Origin: CAXSBA01 sp965277105
GTDB lineage: Bacteria; Spirochaetota; UBA12135; COTS27; CAXSBA01
Length of the DNA stretch: 64,000 nt
NCBI GenBank assembly: GCA_965277105.1
Contig: OZ255710.1
Coordinates: forward strand, 186,001 to 250,000
Direction: 5' to 3'
The notes below the pieces were generated by a model that saw only the letters and a program-made list of their open reading frames with translations, ran no database searches and had not been told where the DNA came from. The translations under genes and the position numbers were made by a program. Positions 60,921 through 64,000 of the stretch are shown here, in pieces; the first letter of the stretch is position 1; the number at the start of each line of letters is the position of its first letter.

Positions 60921-61167
60921 TTAAAAGCGAAAGTAAATGCCGGCTTTGATGTAGACAAGCACTAACCTATCCATGCCACTTTTAAAGAAAACCCAAAAGC
61001 ATTTTTTTTCTATTATCAGTCCAACAAAAATAGAGCTCACTGTTATATGAAAATTATATAAAAAAAATCTTTTGTTCCAATGTTGGCAGTTAGATAATTT
61101 AAAGAAATGCCTAGATGCAAATCAAAAAAAAAGGGATGTGAAAAGCGGTTTTTATTTTGGGATAAAA
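60921..61167 (-). pseudogene. Decayed copy of the small outer-membrane protein gene
   Basis: The minus-strand DNA closely follows the last roughly 75 codons of the intact gene at 60380, with small deletions and frameshifts. Matching pieces in different frames include a start like PKIKTAFHIPFF, then HLGISLNYLTANIGT, and an end LVYIKAGIYFRF against FYYAKVGIYFRF. No signal-peptide part remains. The AT-rich remainder of the gap up to ilvE (61168-61243) contains only the ilvE control region. Confidence 0.7.
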
Positions 61168-61231
61168 TAATATATTTAATTAAATTTATCATCCAAATTT
61201 ATTTTTAAAATTATTGCTTTTAAAATCATAT

Positions 61232-61237
61232 TACAAT
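61232..61237 (+). promoter_or_regulatory. ilvE: -10-like element abutting ilvE
   Basis: TACAAT ends six bases before the ATG at 61244 and no Shine-Dalgarno sequence is visible, suggesting a leaderless message. Supports the ATG at 61244 over the TTG at 61214. Confidence 0.35.
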
Positions 61238-61243
61238 ATTTAT

Positions 61244-62155
61244 ATGGACATAAAAAAAATTTGGATGAATGGAAAACTCGTTGATTTCCACGATGCTACC
61301 GTTCACGTTTTATCGCATGTTATTCATTATGGCAGTGGGGTTTTTGAGGGGATTCGCTTGTATCGAGTTGGTGAAAAAAGTGCCATTTTTCGTTTAGATG
61401 ATCATACAAAAAGGTTAATTGACAGTGCTCGGATTTATAAGATGGAAGTCCCTTATTCTCAAAAAGAGATTAACGAAGCCATTATCACCACATTAAAAGA
61501 AAATGATTTAACCACTGCTTATATTAGGCCTCTAGTGTATCGTGGGTTTAAAGAGTTAGGGCTCAACCCACTTCCTTGCCCGGTGGAAGTGATGGTCGCC
61601 TCATGGGAATGGGGGACGTATTTGGGTAAAGAAGGATTGGAAAAAGGTATTTCTGCTTGTATTTCTTCTTGGCATCGCCTGGCCGCCAATACCATGCCCG
61701 CTCTGGCTAAAGCTTCGGGTAATTATCTCAGCTCCCAGTTAATTAAAATGGAAGCTTTGGCTAATGGTTTTCAAGAAGGCATTGCTTTAGACACTAATGG
61801 CTATATTGCTGAGGGGTCGGGAGAAAATATTTTCGTTATCAAAGATGGGATTATTTATACTACGCCATATAGCGAATCCATCTTGCCCGGGATAACTCGT
61901 CATAGTATTATCACTTTAGCTAAAGAGCATAAAATAAAAGTTGTTGAAAGAAAAATGCCTCGGGAATTTTTGTATTTAGCTGATGAAATTTTTCTCGTTG
62001 GTACGGCTGCAGAGGTAACTCCCGTAACTAAACTGGATCACTACGTTATTGGCCAAGGCACGCGAGGGCCAATTACTACTTTACTACAAAAAAACTTTTT
62101 TGATATTGTTGAAGGTAGAGCAGAAGATATTTTTGATTGGTTAACTTTTATTTAA
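61244..62155 (+). CDS. ilvE: Branched-chain amino-acid aminotransferase
   Basis: PLP enzyme for the final step of Val, Leu and Ile synthesis. 303 residues from the ATG at 61244, which gives the family's normal N-terminus (KIWMNGKLVDFHDATVHVLS). HYGSGVFEGIRLY near residue 28; PLP lysine Lys156 in MPALAKASGNYLSSQL; GIALDTNGYIAEGSGENIFV; and the C-terminal DEIFLVGTAAEVTPV are diagnostic of fold type IV BCAT. An in-frame TTG at 61214 is less likely. Complements ilvBH at 2507-4782. Followed one base later by the TTG start of menG. Confidence 0.95.
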   Translation: MDIKKIWMNGKLVDFHDATVHVLSHVIHYGSGVFEGIRLYRVGEKSAIFRLDDHTKRLIDSARIYKMEVPYSQKEINEAIITTLKENDLTTAYIRPLVYRGFKELGLNPLPCPVEVMVASWEWGTYLGKEGLEKGISACISSWHRLAANTMPALAKASGNYLSSQLIKMEALANGFQEGIALDTNGYIAEGSGENIFVIKDGIIYTTPYSESILPGITRHSIITLAKEHKIKVVERKMPREFLYLADEIFLVGTAAEVTPVTKLDHYVIGQGTRGPITTLLQKNFFDIVEGRAEDIFDWLTFI

Positions 62156-62156
62156 T

Positions 62157-62861
62157 TTGAAAAAAATTACTCCAGATAAAAGCTGGGAAGTATTTAATCA
62201 AATATCTTCTCGTTACGATAAAACCAACCGGATTCTTTCCTTAGGTATTGACAAGCTTTGGAGAAAAAAAGTAGTCTCTTTTATTTCCAAAGAAAAAGAA
62301 ATTAGTATCCTTGATTTAGCAACTGGTACTGGCGATCTCCTAAAAACTATTCTTGATAAGCGTCCTAATGTGAAATCAGCGGTTGCCCTAGACTTGGCTC
62401 AAAAAATGCTTTTATTAGCCGAAAAAAAAATGCTCAAAGAAGATTATTTTAGTAGAGTCTCTTTCAAAGTAGGGAGTGCTCTTGCTCTTCCTAGCCCTAA
62501 TAATACTTTTGATTACGTCACCATCGCTTATGGTATTCGCAATACCGGGGATGTCGAAAAAACCCTTGAAGAAATGCAGCGAGTTTTAAAGCCCAACGGA
62601 GAAGCCATTATTTTAGAATTTTCTTTGCCTACTAATTTTTTTTTAAGGGCAATGTACTTGTTTTACTTCCGCTATATTCTTCCTCTTCTAGGGGGATTAG
62701 TAACGGGTAATTTTTCTGCTTATTTTTATTTAAACAAAAGTGTAGAAAAATTTCCATCGGTAAAAAAAATTGTTAGTCTTATGGGACAAGCGAAATTTCA
62801 TCAAATTAAAGCTTATCCCATAAGCTGGGGGATTTGCACTCTTTATGTTGGAAAGAAATGA
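62157..62861 (+). CDS. menG: Demethylmenaquinone methyltransferase
   Basis: SAM-dependent C-methylation of demethylmenaquinone (also called UbiE). 234 residues from TTG. VFNQISSRYDKTNRILSLGI near residue 12, SAM motif I ILDLATGTGDLLKT near 50, SPNNTFDYVTIAYGIRNTGD near 117, and VLKPNGEAIILEFSLP near 142 are characteristic. The C-terminal PLLGGLVTGNFSAYFYLNKS is the usual UbiE/MenG ending. No ubiquinone genes are seen, so the menaquinone role is preferred. Its stop overlaps the menD start (ATGA). Confidence 0.94.
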   Translation: MKKITPDKSWEVFNQISSRYDKTNRILSLGIDKLWRKKVVSFISKEKEISILDLATGTGDLLKTILDKRPNVKSAVALDLAQKMLLLAEKKMLKEDYFSRVSFKVGSALALPSPNNTFDYVTIAYGIRNTGDVEKTLEEMQRVLKPNGEAIILEFSLPTNFFLRAMYLFYFRYILPLLGGLVTGNFSAYFYLNKSVEKFPSVKKIVSLMGQAKFHQIKAYPISWGICTLYVGKK

Positions 62862-64000
62862 AGCAAAACGCATCTTTCGCCGAAGAGCTGGTAGCTCTTT
62901 TTATTGAACGCGAAATAAAGCATTTTTTTTTTGCTCCCGGGGCTAGGAATAGCCCTTTTATTTATTCGCTTATTAAAAGCAAGGAGGCAAAAACCATTAG
63001 CCATTTCGATGAGCGTGGTTTAGGGTTTTTGGCTTTGGGGAAGGTAAAAAAAACTGGGGAACCGGCGGTTATTCTATCTACTTCTGGTTCAGCCATTGCC
63101 AATTTTTATCCGGCGGTCTTAGAGGCGCATTACAACGATTATCCGTTAATGGTTATTACCGCTGATCGCCCAGAAGCACTCCATAACCTTAACGCTAATC
63201 AAACCATTACGCAGCATCATTTTTTTAATGGGTTTGTCCGCTATTATAAAAATTTCATTATCGGGAATAATTTTTCTAATAATCATCATCTTTTTCAAAT
63301 GAGTTATGGGCTTAGCAAACTTTTCGAAGGACCGGTGCATTTTAATGTTCAGTTTGATGAACCACTTTTGGAGAAAAAAACGATTAGTCATCAAAAAAGT
63401 AAAAAGTACTTATTAACTCCAATTGAAAAAAAAATACCTTCGCTTAATCTCACCAAAGTAATAAAAAAATTTTCTTCTGCCAAGTTCCCGTTAATAATAG
63501 TAGGGAAGTTAGAAGCCTCCCAAGAAAAAAATGCTATTAAGGCGTTGCTTCATTATTTGAATACTCCCTTTTTTTTAGACATAGCCTCTGGTTTAAGGGG
63601 ATTAGTGGATAGCCCATTAGAAGTGGACTACTATCCTTTGTTACTAAAAAACGATAAAATTAAAAATTACTTTAAAAAAAATATTGATTTCGTTCTTCAC
63701 TTGGGCTCTTCGGTTATTAGTAAAGATCTCCAAGGGCTACTCCAAGAAATAGATGCTTTTTATTATCAAGTAGATAAGCTAACTTTACCTTTTAATCCTC
63801 AGCTTAATATCGATGAAAAATTAGTATTTGATGTTAATGTTTTTGCTGGTGCCTTTTTAAAGTATTGTAAAAAAAACTCTAAAAAATCACTTTCACCAAA
63901 AACAGCTTCTCCTTTTTTACTGGAAAAAATTAAAAAAAGTTGCTTAACAATTATTAATAATTTTTTAAAAGAAAAAACCTTAAACGAATTAACTTTAGCC
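62858..64000 (+). CDS. menD: SEPHCHC synthase, MenD (3' end outside the window)
   Basis: TPP-dependent enzyme joining 2-oxoglutarate and isochorismate, early in menaquinone synthesis. The frame is open for 381 codons to the window end. The N-terminal TPP domain shows FFFAPGARNSPFIYSLI near residue 25, ISHFDERGLGFLALGKV near 50 (catalytic Glu), ILSTSGSAIANFYPAVLEA near 77, and MVITADRPEALHNLNANQTI near 107. The PP domain with GDLS-type motif lies beyond the edge. ATGA overlap with menG implies coupling. Confidence 0.93.
   Translation, partial: MKQNASFAEELVALFIEREIKHFFFAPGARNSPFIYSLIKSKEAKTISHFDERGLGFLALGKVKKTGEPAVILSTSGSAIANFYPAVLEAHYNDYPLMVITADRPEALHNLNANQTITQHHFFNGFVRYYKNFIIGNNFSNNHHLFQMSYGLSKLFEGPVHFNVQFDEPLLEKKTISHQKSKKYLLTPIEKKIPSLNLTKVIKKFSSAKFPLIIVGKLEASQEKNAIKALLHYLNTPFFLDIASGLRGLVDSPLEVDYYPLLLKNDKIKNYFKKNIDFVLHLGSSVISKDLQGLLQEIDAFYYQVDKLTLPFNPQLNIDEKLVFDVNVFAGAFLKYCKKNSKKSLSPKTASPFLLEKIKKSCLTIINNFLKEKTLNELTLA

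Noticed and set aside
56881..61213. Genomic island or prophage in the accessory stretch
   Set aside because: No integrase, transposase, att-like direct repeats or phage genes were seen, and fabZ/lpxB lie within it; local duplication explains the remnants better.

Overview
The window is AT-rich (about one third GC by eye), densely packed and mostly made of housekeeping and biosynthetic genes. It most likely comes from a spirochaete. The flagellin at 37501-38343 has the features of the spirochaetal FlaB core protein, including the internal motif MHVGAN-DQR, and a TlyC/CorC-type CBS protein follows ybeY. The organism appears diderm with lipid A and Kdo (lpxB, fabZ, waaA), menaquinone-based (menB, menG, menD), sodium-motive (nqrABCDEF-apbE), DAP/lysine-synthesising (aspartate kinase, asd, dapA, lysA) and flagellated. 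This set is closer to Leptospira-like physiology than to Treponema or Borrelia. The genus cannot be named from the sequence alone.

Layout. 1-2500: the end of rpsA and a secreted protein. 2507-9739: ilvBH, a squalene/phytoene-synthase-like gene divergent from a DUF1295 membrane enzyme, a HAD phosphatase, an MBL hydrolase and asd. 9816-15341: an exonuclease-CBS-nucleotidyltransferase fusion, ispF, an outer-membrane-like protein, purC and a HAD hydrolase. 15603-22583: the complete Na+-NQR operon with apbE. 22598-28997: a DUF349 coiled-coil protein, ybeY, tlyC, a djlA-like gene and an NlpC/P60 hydrolase. 29036-31103: tRNA-Asn, waaA and a broken glycosylase-like gene. 31119-34943: a five-gene overlapping operon (lipoprotein, aspartate kinase, esterase, unknown, ndk). 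35162-39965: a FecR/GLUG lipoprotein, a DCC thiol protein, flaB, a GT25 glycosyltransferase and an Sfp-type PPTase. 40113-45285: livKHMGF then menB. 45323-48709: less familiar genes. 48721-50404: acylphosphatase, a DJ-1/PfpI protein and a flavoprotein. 50563-55898: guaB-dapA-proS-lysA. 56113-61170: an accessory stretch with a lipoprotein, a seven-repeat propeller protein, a frameshifted lpxB, fabZ and an outer-membrane protein; two of these genes have a decayed paralogue directly upstream. 61244-64000: ilvE, menG and the start of menD.

How the genes fit together. NQR takes electrons from NADH, and the three men genes supply a quinone pathway. ApbE attaches the covalent FMN of NqrB and NqrC. 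The ilv genes make branched-chain amino acids while liv imports them, and the lysine/DAP genes feed protein and peptidoglycan synthesis.

The most notable sequence-level signals are these. About nine genes have a TATAAT-like -10 element only 5-13 bases before the start codon and no Shine-Dalgarno sequence, which suggests leaderless transcription. Two divergent gene pairs have overlapping, nearly symmetrical -10 elements. Two tandem paralogues are decaying. Two genes carry homopolymer-associated or similar frameshifts. The lipoprotein signal peptide of apbE has no normal start codon. No CRISPR array, insertion sequence, prophage or clear undescribed defence system was seen.
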